Shown: piece by piece, positions 43,229 to 51,779 of the stretch
How the letters are laid out: each line of letters begins with the position of its first letter
Position numbering within the stretch: position 1 is the stretch's first letter
NCBI RefSeq assembly: GCF_040839445.1
Contig: NZ_JBDPGJ010000005.1
Location: forward strand, 186,001-250,000
Reading direction: 5' to 3'
DNA: 64,000 nucleotides
Source of the DNA: Aquibium pacificus
GTDB lineage: Bacteria; Pseudomonadota; Alphaproteobacteria; Rhizobiales; Rhizobiaceae
Position numbers and translations under genes: made by a program
The notes under the pieces: model-generated
What the model saw: the letters and a program-made list of their open reading frames with translations, nothing else
The model's database searches: none
Told to the model about the DNA's origin: nothing

Positions 43229-43253
43229 CGCCGGCCCGGTGACAGGGCCGGCG
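43229..43253 (+). terminator. GC stem-loop after the SDR gene
   Basis: CGCCGGCCC and GGGCCGGCG pair perfectly over nine bases with a 7-base loop, 22 bp past the SDR stop. No T-run follows, so termination is only likely. Confidence 0.45.
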
Positions 43254-43371
43254 AAGGTCGCGGTCGGTGGCGGTAGAAGTGAGGGGTGGGGCGCCGTCGT
43301 CCTGCGAACGAGCGTCGCGGTAGGACGTTCCGAAACTTTTCCACGTCGCTCGGCCCGGCCGGCGTCCCGCG

Positions 43372-43872
43372 TCACTCGATGATCAGCACGCCGGCCTGCC
43401 GAGCCGCCTGGATGAAACGGTCGCGCGCGTCGGAGGCCGAGAGCAGGCCGTCCAGCGCCGCCTGGGCGGTGTTCAGAGCATCCTCCTGGGTGCCGCCGCT
43501 CGGCCACTCCGCGTTCTGCAGGTAGTCGCGGGCCTGGCGCGCCGAACCGATCTCGATCCGGCCGACGGGATCGGACACCGTGACGATGTCCTCGAACGGC
43601 AAATCCTGGTTCTCGGCCATTTCCGGATCCTCCTTCAGGATGTCGGCCTCGCGCGCGGCGGCGGCGAAGGCTGCGCGGGCGAGCGACGGTTCCCGCGTCC
43701 CCTTGAGGACGGCGAGGCACGCCGAACGCGCCGCATGGTGCTGCCGGCCCCATTCGCGCGGCCAGCGGTGCAGCCGGAATTCGGCCGCGTCGCGTGCGTT
43801 CGTCACGCTCTGCACGGCGTCCGGCTGCTGCGCGGCCACCGTCACCGGTACTGCGAACCAACCAGTCTCCAT
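43372..43872 (-). CDS. Tandem DUF982 protein
   Basis: 166 residues that appear to contain two DUF982 domains in one chain. The first (1-~80) has WFAVPVTV, RDAAEFRLHRWP and ARAAFAAAAREADI. The second (~92-166) repeats the plan with IVTVSDPVGRIEIGSARQARDYLQNAEWP and ARDRFIQAARQAGVLI. DUF982 proteins are small, ~90-residue, Rhizobiales-enriched and uncharacterised; they normally occur as single domains. The start at 43872 has GGAGG nearby. It is divergent from the ArsH gene. Confidence 0.8.
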   Translation of the reverse strand: METGWFAVPVTVAAQQPDAVQSVTNARDAAEFRLHRWPREWGRQHHAARSACLAVLKGTREPSLARAAFAAAAREADILKEDPEMAENQDLPFEDIVTVSDPVGRIEIGSARQARDYLQNAEWPSGGTQEDALNTAQAALDGLLSASDARDRFIQAARQAGVLIIE

Positions 43873-44023
43873 CACGCACCTCCAGAGCGAGGTCGAACGG
43901 CCGAGCGGGTGGAATGTTCCGGGAAGGGCGGGGCGATTGCCGCCGGAGGCGGGTTGACCTCCGCACGCTCCATCCATATTTCTAGCTTTATCGAAGAATT
44001 GAGACGCGCTTTCGAGGAGGCCC

Positions 44024-44755
44024 ATGACCGACGAAACGACGAACCTCGACTCGCTACCCAACCTCGTCGGCGACCAGTTCCCTCCCATCGATCTGGCAGC
44101 CCTGTTCGATGCCCCGCGCGCATCGCACCCGCCGCGCATCCTCATGCTCTACGGCTCGCTGCGCGAACGCTCTTATTCGAGGCTGGCGACCGAGGAAGCG
44201 GCGCGCATCCTGCGCCGGCTCGGCGCCGAGGTGCGCATCTTCAATCCCGCGGGCCTGCCGCTTCCGGACTCGGTCCCGGCGGATCATCCGAAGGTCAGGG
44301 AACTGCGCGACCTGTCGACTTGGTCGGAGGGCCAGGTCTGGTGCTCGCCGGAGCGCCACGGCTCGATGACAGGCATCATGAAGGCGCAGATCGACTGGCT
44401 GCCCCTGTCACTCGGCGGCGTGCGCCCGACACAGGGACGGACGCTCGCGGTGATGCAGGTCTGCGGCGGCTCGCAGAGCTTCAACGCGGTCAACCAGCTT
44501 CGCGTCCTGGGGCGCTGGATGCGCATGTTCACCATCCCAAACCAGTCTTCCGTGGCGAAGGCCTTCAACGAGTTCGACGCCGAGGGCCGGATGAAGCCGT
44601 CGCCCTACTACGACCGGATCGTCGACGTGATGGAGGAACTGATGAAGTTCACGCTCCTGCTGCGCGACCGCACCGGCTATCTGACGGACCGCTACTCGGA
44701 GCGCGTGGAGAGCGCGGAGGAAGTGTCCAAACGGGTGAACCAGCGGTCGATCTGA
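44024..44755 (+). CDS. arsH: ArsH, NADPH-dependent FMN reductase
   Basis: 243 residues of the ArsH flavoprotein family: the FMN loop GSLRERS (44-50), SPERHGSMTGIMKAQIDW (108-125) and the family-typical LAVMQVCGGSQSFNAVN are all present. ArsH oxidises trivalent organoarsenicals and reduces other metals or quinones with NADPH. It stands beside an OsmC-family gene, an ArsR-family gene with a cysteine triad and an MFS pump, a context that supports arsenic detoxification. Confidence 0.93.
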   Translation: MTDETTNLDSLPNLVGDQFPPIDLAALFDAPRASHPPRILMLYGSLRERSYSRLATEEAARILRRLGAEVRIFNPAGLPLPDSVPADHPKVRELRDLSTWSEGQVWCSPERHGSMTGIMKAQIDWLPLSLGGVRPTQGRTLAVMQVCGGSQSFNAVNQLRVLGRWMRMFTIPNQSSVAKAFNEFDAEGRMKPSPYYDRIVDVMEELMKFTLLLRDRTGYLTDRYSERVESAEEVSKRVNQRSI

Positions 44756-44761
44756 CGCAAT

Positions 44762-45166
44762 TCAACCCTTGCGGACCATTCGGCCGGACAGCTTGGCTGC
44801 CGCGGAAACGGTGTTGAAGATCGTGCCGTACTTCCGGACATTGGTGTGCAGGAGTTCGATGCGACGGTCGTCCTCGTCGGTATCGACGACGATCTCATAG
44901 TCGATGTCCGACATTCTCGGCGGGGCATCCTGACGCACGCCGTGCAGCCGCACCTCGACACCCCGCAGGCCGAATTTCAGCATCGGCGCCGCGCGCTCGA
45001 TCCCCTTGATCATGCACGCCGCCAGCGCCGCCAGCAGCATCTCGGCCGGATTGAAGGCATCGCGACTGCCGTTCACGTCCGTGTCGAGCCGCACCTCGGC
45101 ATCCTTGCAATGCGCCACGCTTCCGTGCGCATCGATACGTCTCGCTTCGACCCTGTATTCCAGCAT
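44762..45166 (-). CDS. OsmC-family protein
   Basis: 134 residues of the OsmC/YhfA fold: DAFNPAEMLLAALAAC (36-51) carries the usual first cysteine, Cys51. The second, resolving cysteine of the peroxidase group is absent; RKYGTIFNTV occupies that place. The protein may therefore act as a one-Cys thiol enzyme or a binder rather than a classical peroxidase. It is transcribed towards the ArsH gene and away from the ArsR gene, from a region shared with the ArsR operator. Confidence 0.87.
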   Translation of the reverse strand: MLEYRVEARRIDAHGSVAHCKDAEVRLDTDVNGSRDAFNPAEMLLAALAACMIKGIERAAPMLKFGLRGVEVRLHGVRQDAPPRMSDIDYEIVVDTDEDDRRIELLHTNVRKYGTIFNTVSAAAKLSGRMVRKG

Positions 45167-45254
45167 CCATTCGGCCTCGACTGATTGACCTCAGGTACCG
45201 TCTTCAAGGCCAGCGCGCGCTGACCGAGATCAATGCGCGTGAAAGCGTCCCCAT

Positions 45255-45296
45255 CAGTCAATCGAATTTCGACATTCATCGAAATTCGATTGACTG
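45255..45296. promoter_or_regulatory. Perfect 18-bp inverted repeat between osmC-like and arsR genes
   Basis: CAGTCAATCGAATTTCGA (45255-45272) and its exact inverted copy (45279-45296) flank CATTCA. TTGACT in the right arm (45290-45295) with TACGCT (45313-45318) makes a promoter for the ArsR gene whose start is only six bases further, so the mRNA is probably leaderless. The left arm offers a matching -35 for the OsmC side. This is very likely the ArsR operator controlling both directions. Confidence 0.8.
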
Positions 45297-45324
45297 GCGC
45301 CTCCACCATGGCTACGCTTCTCGC

Positions 45325-45657
45325 ATGAAGCTCGAACAGGCAGCATTGCAACTCGAAGCGCTCGGCAACCCGACGCGTCTGAATATATACCGCATCCTCG
45401 TGCGTGCGGGCGACGAGGGATTGCCGGTCGGCAGCGTCCAGGAAAAGCTCGGCATCCCCGCATCCACCCTGTCGCACCACTGCAAGCGGCTGATCGAGAC
45501 GGGACTGGTGAGCCAGGAGAGGCAGGCGACGACGCTCATCTGTCGCGCCGAATATCCCGCCATGCAGATGCTGCTCGGCTATCTGGCCGACGAGTGCTGT
45601 GCGGATGGAAGCTGCCCCCCGCAAGGGTTGCGCGGACGGAAGCGGGAACAAGCGTGA
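45325..45657 (+). CDS. arsR: ArsR-family repressor with C-terminal cysteine triad
   Basis: 110 residues with an ArsR winged helix (LGNPTRLNIYRIL, then LGIPASTLSHHCKRLIETGLV). Near the C-terminus it has Cys91-Cys92 and Cys97 (CCADGSC). A CC-x-C triad at this site binds As(III)/Sb(III) in the Acidithiobacillus-type ArsR, so this protein is a plausible arsenite or organoarsenical sensor. It lacks the E. coli-type site in the recognition helix. It precedes the MFS gene on the same strand and has the inverted repeat over its promoter. Confidence 0.88.
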   Translation: MKLEQAALQLEALGNPTRLNIYRILVRAGDEGLPVGSVQEKLGIPASTLSHHCKRLIETGLVSQERQATTLICRAEYPAMQMLLGYLADECCADGSCPPQGLRGRKREQA

Positions 45658-45804
45658 GGCTATCGTTTCTTTGGCCTGGTGCTTCGTCCTTTCGGGAAGT
45701 GCCGAACATACAGGCGGCACCTGAACGTTGCGAACAGCCGCGCTCCGTGGTCGCCGAATGCCGCGGCGGGCCGGGCCGCGTCCGTGCCGCCCGAATGCAC
45801 GTCG

Positions 45805-47025
45805 ATGCACGGGCCTGAGACGAGGGCGCCGGCCTCGGCGATCTGGGCGCTGGGCGTCACCCAGATCGTCGGCTACGGGACGCTCTACTACAGCTTCGCC
45901 ATTCTGGCCCCCGACATGGCGGCCGAGTTCGGGCTGCCGCCGCAGTGGGTGTTTGGCGCGCTGTCGGCCGCGCTCTTCCTCGGTAGCCTTCTGGCGCCCA
46001 AGGCCGGGCGCCTCGCCGACCGCCACGGCGCGGGCCGTGTGATGACCCTCGGTTCCGCGGCCGCGGCAACGGCGCTCGCCGCCTGCGCGCTGGCGCCCGG
46101 GCGCTCCGGCTTTGTCGCCGCGCTGGTGGCGATGGAACTCGCCTCGTGTTTCGTGCTCTACGCCACCGCCTTCGTCGCAATCGTCCAGATCGGCCCAGTA
46201 GGCGCCCAGCGCTCGATCACCCATCTCACGCTGATCGCCGGTTTCGCCTCGACCCTGTTCTGGCCGCTGACCACCTTCCTTCACAGCCATCTCGACTGGC
46301 GCCAGGTCTATCTTGTCTTCGCGGCCGCCAACCTCGTCCTCTGCCTGCCGATCCACGCCTGGCTCGCAAGGCTTGCCGCGCGACGAAGGCTGCCGGCGAA
46401 AGACACGGCGGTCGCCGCGATTGAAGCACCCGACCGGGCGGCGGTCGACCCGTCTCGTTTCCGGCTCGTCTTCCTGATGATGATGGCCGGATTCGCGGTG
46501 GAAGGCTTCATCCTGTCGGCGGTGCTGCTCCATATGGTTCCGCTCCTGACCGCGCTCGGCATGGGCACGGCGGGTGTCGCCGCCTCGACGCTGTTCGGTC
46601 CGTCGCAGGTGGCGAGCAGGCTGGTCAACATGCTGTTCGGCGGCAGGCTGCGCCAGTCGGTGTTGGCGCTCATCGCCGCGAGCCTGGTGGCCGCCGCGCT
46701 GGCGACGCTGCTCGCGTCGTCGCCGATAGTCGCGGGCCTCGCCGCCTTCGTCGTGCTCTTCGGCCTGGGATCGGGCCTGACCTCGATCGTCGGAGGCACG
46801 CTGCCGCTGGAGGTGTTCGGCCGCGCGGCCTACGGCAGCCACGTCGGATGGATGAGCGCGGCCCGCCAGTTCACCTCCGCCTTCGCGCCCTTCGTCTTCG
46901 CGCTGATGATGGCGGGCCTCACGATCCCCGGCGCGCTGCTCGTGCTTGCCGCCACCGCCGCGGTCGGGATGGCCGTGTTCGGCGCGCTGGCCGCGATTGC
47001 CGGACCTGCTCCCGAACCCGCCTGA
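45805..47025 (+). CDS. MFS transporter, probable arsenical exporter
   Basis: 406 residues and twelve transmembrane helices of the major facilitator superfamily, with LADRHGAGRVM (motif A-like loop between helices 2 and 3). The start at 45805 (MHGPETRAP) is taken; the frame continues upstream without membrane character, and start choice is uncertain. Located after arsR and near arsH, with no arsB, acr3 or arsC in reach, it is the only candidate pump of the cluster. Its substrate, arsenite or an organoarsenical, is inferred from context alone. Confidence 0.82.
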   Translation: MHGPETRAPASAIWALGVTQIVGYGTLYYSFAILAPDMAAEFGLPPQWVFGALSAALFLGSLLAPKAGRLADRHGAGRVMTLGSAAAATALAACALAPGRSGFVAALVAMELASCFVLYATAFVAIVQIGPVGAQRSITHLTLIAGFASTLFWPLTTFLHSHLDWRQVYLVFAAANLVLCLPIHAWLARLAARRRLPAKDTAVAAIEAPDRAAVDPSRFRLVFLMMMAGFAVEGFILSAVLLHMVPLLTALGMGTAGVAASTLFGPSQVASRLVNMLFGGRLRQSVLALIAASLVAAALATLLASSPIVAGLAAFVVLFGLGSGLTSIVGGTLPLEVFGRAAYGSHVGWMSAARQFTSAFAPFVFALMMAGLTIPGALLVLAATAAVGMAVFGALAAIAGPAPEPA

Positions 47026-47115
47026 GGAGCATGGCGAGGGGCAGGCGAGGGCGGCCGCCGCCGCCGGTGCAACTCCTGCTTTACATCAGCGCCGGACGGT
47101 GGAAGGAAACGCCGG

Positions 47116-48243
47116 ATGACGTTCAGATTCGTCCATTCCAGCGACCTCCATCTCGGCAAGCGCTTCGGACGGTTTTCAGGCGACCTGCCCGGCGCGCTGC
47201 GCGAGGCGCGCCACGCGGCGATCGGCAGGCTGGCCGAACATGCGCGGGCGCATGGCGCCGCAACGGTGCTCCTGGCTGGCGACACGTTCGACACCGAGAC
47301 GCCCGCGCCTCAGGTGCGGCGCCAGGCACTGGCGGAGATGGGCCATCATACCGACATCCGCTTCGTGATCCTGCCGGGCAACCATGATTCGCTGCAGGCG
47401 ACGCAACTCTGGACGACGCTGCGGGCCGAGGCGCCGCAAAACGTCTCGCTCGCGGTCGAGCCGCATGCGATGGAACTTGCCCTCGGCGTGCTGCTCTTTC
47501 CCGCGCCCTGCACGACCCGGCGGGCCGGCCGCGACCTGACCGAATGGATGGACGGTGCGCCGTCCGCGGACGGGACGTTGCGAATCGGGCTCGCGCACGG
47601 CGCGGTGCGGAGCTTTTCGGAGGAGGGCGATGGGCTCGAGGTGATCGCGCCCGATCGTGCCCGCCGCGCCGGCCTGTCCTACCTCGCGCTCGGCGACTGG
47701 CATGGCGGCGTGGAGATGGATCCGCGCACCCGCTACAGCGGCACGCCCGAACAGGATCGCTTCAAGCATGGCCGTCCCGGCGAGGCGCTTTTGGTGTCGC
47801 TAGAGGGACCGGACGCGCTGCCCGAGGTGACGGCGCTTCCGACTGGCCGCTTCGCCTGGCACACGCTGACCCTCGAACTGCTCAACGGTGACGACGCCGT
47901 CGCAGGCCTGGAGGCGCTCCTGCCGGAGGCGCGGCAGCGGCGCCAGTCGCTCCTGCGGATCGCCGCGACAGGCCGCGCGCGACTGGCGGACCGCACGGCG
48001 CTCTCCGAAGCGATCGGCAACGCGCGGCCCGACTTCGCCTATCTCGATTTCGACGACCAGGGGTTGGCGACCGAATGCGAGGCGGGAGATCTCGACCGGA
48101 TCGACCGCGCGGGCGCGCTTCGCGAGGCGGCCGACGCTCTGCTTGCCGAATCGGCGGATACGGCGCGTTCGGCGGAAGAGCGCGCGGTCGCCGGTGCGGC
48201 TCTCGCCCGGCTTTATGCCTACGCGCAGGCGATGAACCCGTGA
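47116..48243 (+). CDS. SbcD/YhaO-like DNA exonuclease, metallophosphoesterase
   Basis: 375 residues. Metal-binding motifs of calcineurin-like nucleases are all visible: SSDLHLG (Asp10, His12), AGDTFD (Asp56), PGNHDS (88-92), GLAHGAV and ALGDWHGG. The C-terminal ~100 residues are a capping domain followed by a helix that would bind the partner ATPase. It is the nuclease subunit of a Mre11/SbcD-type complex; GTGA overlap with the ATPase gene couples their translation. Compared with SbcD it is closer to the shorter YhaO type. Confidence 0.9.
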   Translation: MTFRFVHSSDLHLGKRFGRFSGDLPGALREARHAAIGRLAEHARAHGAATVLLAGDTFDTETPAPQVRRQALAEMGHHTDIRFVILPGNHDSLQATQLWTTLRAEAPQNVSLAVEPHAMELALGVLLFPAPCTTRRAGRDLTEWMDGAPSADGTLRIGLAHGAVRSFSEEGDGLEVIAPDRARRAGLSYLALGDWHGGVEMDPRTRYSGTPEQDRFKHGRPGEALLVSLEGPDALPEVTALPTGRFAWHTLTLELLNGDDAVAGLEALLPEARQRRQSLLRIAATGRARLADRTALSEAIGNARPDFAYLDFDDQGLATECEAGDLDRIDRAGALREAADALLAESADTARSAEERAVAGAALARLYAYAQAMNP

Positions 48244-50864
48244 AGATCTCCGCCTTCCGCCTGTTCAACGTCAAGCGCTTCGCCGGTCGCGGAGTGGCGG
48301 TCGAAAACATCGGCGACGGCGTCAATGTGCTCTGCGCCGCCAATGAGTTCGGCAAGTCGACCAGCTTCGAGGCGCTGCACGCGCTGTTCTTCCAGCCGCA
48401 TTCGAGCACGGCCGGCGACATTCGAAACCTGCGCCCCTACTCCGGCGGCAATCCGCGTGTCGAGGCCGACATCGAGACCGAGGCGGGACGGTACCGCGTC
48501 GCCAAGCAGTTCTATGGCGGCCGCTCGGCCCAGGTGACCGACCTTGCCACGGGGCGGCTGGTCGCGCAGGCCGACGAAGCGGAAAACTTCATCGAAGGCC
48601 TCGTCAGGGGCGGTACGGCAGGGCCGGCGGGCCTGCTCTGGGTCCGCCAGGGTGTGACGGGCATCGAGAGGCGCTCAAAATCCGAGGAGGACACCGAGAA
48701 GCAGGTGCGCGCCAGCCTGCTCGAATCCGTCCAGGGCGAGGTCGAGGCGGTGACTGGCGGACGCCGCATGGCCGAGATCATGGCGACGGCGGAGGAGGAA
48801 CTCGGCCGGCTTGTCACCCCGACCGGCCGCCCGAAAGCCGGCGAGCGCTATGCCGCCGCCGTCGAGGAGCGCGCCCGCCTGGAGGCCGAAGAGCGCCGGC
48901 TCGAGAGTGAGGTGACGGCTTTGCGTCACGCGCTCGACACGCGGGCCGTTGCGATGAAGCGGTTGGCGGAACTCGATCGCCCCGAGGACCGACAGGAGCG
49001 GAGGCAGGCGGTCGAGACGGCGCAGGCCGCCCTCGAGGCGGCCAGGTCGAAGGCCGCGAACCTGCGGGCCGCGGAAACGGACCTGACGCTGGCACGCGAG
49101 CGGCGCGATGCCGCCGGCAAGCAACTCGCGACGTTCCGGGCGGCGCTCCAGAAGGCTGAGGCGCTGCGCGTCCTGCTCGCCGATGCCGGTCGCAAGCGTG
49201 CGGAAGCTCTGACCCGGCGCGACGAGGCCGCAGCCGCGATCGCGAAGGCCCGTGCCGAAAGCGAGGCTGCGGAAGCCGGCGAACGGGAGGCGCGTGCCCT
49301 GCTCGGCCGGCTCGACGCTGCCATGCGGTCGCGCGAAGCGGCGGAGCGTGTGGCCGAACTGGAGCAGCGGCTGGCGGCGGCGGATGCCACCCGCAGCACC
49401 ATCGAGGAAGGCGAGGCGGCCCTCGCTCCGCTGAGGCTTCCCGAAAAGACCGTCGCGGAACTCGAAGATCTCGATATCGAGATCGCGAAGCTCCGCGCCG
49501 TCGCCGAGGCAGGCCGGCCGTCGGTGACGATGGAGTATGAGCCGGATGCGCCGGCCGTCACCCTGGACGGCAGGGCGCTGACGGACGGCGAGGCGTCCGG
49601 CTACGACGGGCAGGCCCGGCTTTCGATCCCCGGCATCGGCATCGCGACGTTGCGGGCGGGCCGGCAGGCCGGCAGCGGCGACGGCTTGCGCAAGGCCGAG
49701 GATCGGCGACGCGCTTTGCTCGCTTCCATGGGCGTCGAGGATCTCGCCGCCGCGCGCAGGCGGCAGGTGGACGTGCAGCGCCGGGACGGCGACCTGCGCG
49801 AACTTAAGGCGCGCCTGTTGGCGCTTGCGCCCGACGGGCTGGCGAAGCTGCGCGAAGACGTCGCCGCGCGCAGGGCGGTTGCCGGCGACGCGCTGGAGCT
49901 GAAGGAGGATCCGGAACAGGTGCGCGCCGCGCACGAGGCCGCGGAGGCGCGGCGTCTGGCGGCGCGGCAGGCGCTTCGCGAGGCGGAGCCCATGCAGTCG
50001 CGCGCCAGCGATGCCGTCGTGGCTGCCAAGACCGCGCTCGCCGCGCTCGAGGCCGAGCGTACGCAGGCCGAGACGGTCCTCGGGCCGGAGGAGACGCGGT
50101 CGGAACAGGAGAGGCAGTTCGCCGAGAGGCTTTCGGAGTTCGACGCAAGGCTGGCGGAGCAGGCGGCAGTCGCGGCAAGGCTGCGGGACGGTGCCGTCGA
50201 CCTCGCCTCGGCGGAGGCAACTTTGATGCGCGTTCGCTCGGTGGCCGAGGCAGCCGACAAGGAAGCCGGTTCGCTGCGCGAGCAGATCGCCGGCCTCAAC
50301 GCCGAGATCCGCGCCCGCTCCGACGACGCCGTTGAGGAAACTTGGCGCGAGACGGTGGAGGCGCTCGCCACTGCGAAATCCCGCGTCGCGGCCTACGAAA
50401 AGGAAGTCGCCGTCCTCCAGAAGCTGCGTGCGGCTCTGGAGACCGCGCGCAGCCGTGCGCGCGATGCCTATTTGAAACCGGTGATGACCGAGCTTCGCCC
50501 GTTGCTCGGGCTCCTGTTCGACGACGTCTCGATCACCTTCGACGAAAAGACGCTGCTTCCCCACAAGATCCTGCGCAACGGCCAGGAAGAGGAGGTGGAG
50601 CGACTGAGCGGCGGCATGCGCGAGCAGCTGTCGGTGCTGACGCGGCTCGCCTTCGCCCGGCTCCTGGCGAAGGACGGCAGACCGGCGCCGGTGATCCTCG
50701 ACGACGCGCTGGTCTATTCCGACGACGACCGCATCGAGAAGATGTTCGATGCGCTGCACCGCCAAGCGCGCGACCAGCAGATCATCGTCTTCTCCTGTCG
50801 CCAGCGCGCTTTCCAGAAGCTCGGCGGCCATGTGCTCCAGGTGACCGACTGGCATCCGGGATGA
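48240..50864 (+). CDS. SbcC/YhaN-like SMC-family ATPase
   Basis: 874 residues. N-terminal Walker A AANEFGKST (33-41), two long coiled-coil arms (about residues 215-600) around a short globular centre, and a C-terminal lobe with signature LSGGMREQL and Walker B VILDDAL followed by the D-loop. No CxxC zinc hook exists in the chain, unlike Rad50/SbcC. With the upstream nuclease it should form a DNA-end or hairpin processing complex. The start is the GTG at 48240 overlapping the nuclease stop; the frame open upstream is antisense shadow. Confidence 0.9.
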   Translation: MKISAFRLFNVKRFAGRGVAVENIGDGVNVLCAANEFGKSTSFEALHALFFQPHSSTAGDIRNLRPYSGGNPRVEADIETEAGRYRVAKQFYGGRSAQVTDLATGRLVAQADEAENFIEGLVRGGTAGPAGLLWVRQGVTGIERRSKSEEDTEKQVRASLLESVQGEVEAVTGGRRMAEIMATAEEELGRLVTPTGRPKAGERYAAAVEERARLEAEERRLESEVTALRHALDTRAVAMKRLAELDRPEDRQERRQAVETAQAALEAARSKAANLRAAETDLTLARERRDAAGKQLATFRAALQKAEALRVLLADAGRKRAEALTRRDEAAAAIAKARAESEAAEAGEREARALLGRLDAAMRSREAAERVAELEQRLAAADATRSTIEEGEAALAPLRLPEKTVAELEDLDIEIAKLRAVAEAGRPSVTMEYEPDAPAVTLDGRALTDGEASGYDGQARLSIPGIGIATLRAGRQAGSGDGLRKAEDRRRALLASMGVEDLAAARRRQVDVQRRDGDLRELKARLLALAPDGLAKLREDVAARRAVAGDALELKEDPEQVRAAHEAAEARRLAARQALREAEPMQSRASDAVVAAKTALAALEAERTQAETVLGPEETRSEQERQFAERLSEFDARLAEQAAVAARLRDGAVDLASAEATLMRVRSVAEAADKEAGSLREQIAGLNAEIRARSDDAVEETWRETVEALATAKSRVAAYEKEVAVLQKLRAALETARSRARDAYLKPVMTELRPLLGLLFDDVSITFDEKTLLPHKILRNGQEEEVERLSGGMREQLSVLTRLAFARLLAKDGRPAPVILDDALVYSDDDRIEKMFDALHRQARDQQIIVFSCRQRAFQKLGGHVLQVTDWHPG

Positions 50865-50951
50865 GCAGCATCCCGCCGCGCCGCGATCCGGGCCGGATGC
50901 CCGGTCGTCCGGTGGCAACGGCGGCTTCCCTTGCCTTCGATCAATGAACTC

Positions 50952-50965
50952 AAAGACTAGTCTTT
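50952..50965. promoter_or_regulatory. Palindrome before the GntR gene
   Basis: AAAGACTAGTCTTT is a perfect 14-bp palindrome 70-83 bp upstream of the GntR start. The GACTAGTC core resembles sites of HutC-type GntR regulators, which commonly hold a CTAG centre. Autoregulation is inferred. Confidence 0.55.
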
Positions 50966-51034
50966 CGGTTCACCTGATCCGCCCCGCCGTGCTAGCAGAG
51001 ATTTACAGCGACAAATTCAGGGACTCGAGCATAG

Positions 51035-51754
51035 GTGAGCCTCAACAAGAGCAACATATCGCGCTACGTCCAGCTCGCGACCCTGTTCCGGCGCAAGATC
51101 GAGATCGGCACGTGGCAGTTGGGTCAGCAGATTCCGACCGTCGACATGCTTGCGGCGGAATTCGACGTGGCGCGCGCGACCATTCGCCAGGCCCTATCCA
51201 TCCTGGAAAGCGACGGCCTCATCGAGCGGCACCGGGCCAAGGGCACCTTCGTGACCTTCCGGCCGCAGGAAGCGCTCTGGTGCCAGGTCGAGACGAACTG
51301 GGCGGGGCTGCTCAACGCGCGCGAAGGCGCCACGATCGAGGTGCTGGCGCGCGGCGTTTCGACAGACGTGCAGGGCCTCGTGCACCAGATTGGCGAACGC
51401 GCGCCCTCCTACCTGCACTTCCGGCGCCGCCATTGGCGCAATGATTCGCCCTTCATGATCGGCGAGGTCTATATCGACAAGCGGCTCGAGCAGCGAATAA
51501 CGGAGGAGGCGCTGCGCACGAAGACGTCGATGCGCCTCATCGCCGACGTCGCAGGCGTGGAGGTGACGGACGCGCGCCAGACGCTGACCATCGGGACGGC
51601 CGACGCGGAGATCGCCGAACTCCTCCATCTTCCCTTCAATGCGCCGGTCGCGGTGGTCCACCGCTCGGCCATCGATGCCAGCGGGACGCTCGTCTTCGTC
51701 GGCGTCGCCACCTATCGCGGCGACGTGGTCCGGCTCGACTTCAAGCTTCGCTGA
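51035..51754 (+). CDS. GntR-family regulator, HutC/UTRA type
   Basis: 239 residues. The N-terminal winged helix (YVQLATLFRRKIEIGTW, LAAEFDVARATIRQALSILESDGLI in adjacent pieces, RAKGTFV) is followed by a UTRA effector domain with FHFRRRHW-like and GEVYIDKRL elements. Such regulators sense small carboxylates, sugars or amino acids and control the neighbouring operon. This one faces the TRAP operon across 25 bp, so it is the natural repressor of the TRAP and catabolic genes. Translation appears to start at GTG (51035). Confidence 0.88.
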   Translation: MSLNKSNISRYVQLATLFRRKIEIGTWQLGQQIPTVDMLAAEFDVARATIRQALSILESDGLIERHRAKGTFVTFRPQEALWCQVETNWAGLLNAREGATIEVLARGVSTDVQGLVHQIGERAPSYLHFRRRHWRNDSPFMIGEVYIDKRLEQRITEEALRTKTSMRLIADVAGVEVTDARQTLTIGTADAEIAELLHLPFNAPVAVVHRSAIDASGTLVFVGVATYRGDVVRLDFKLR

Positions 51755-51779
51755 GGCGCCGTGATCGGGCGGGCGAGGG

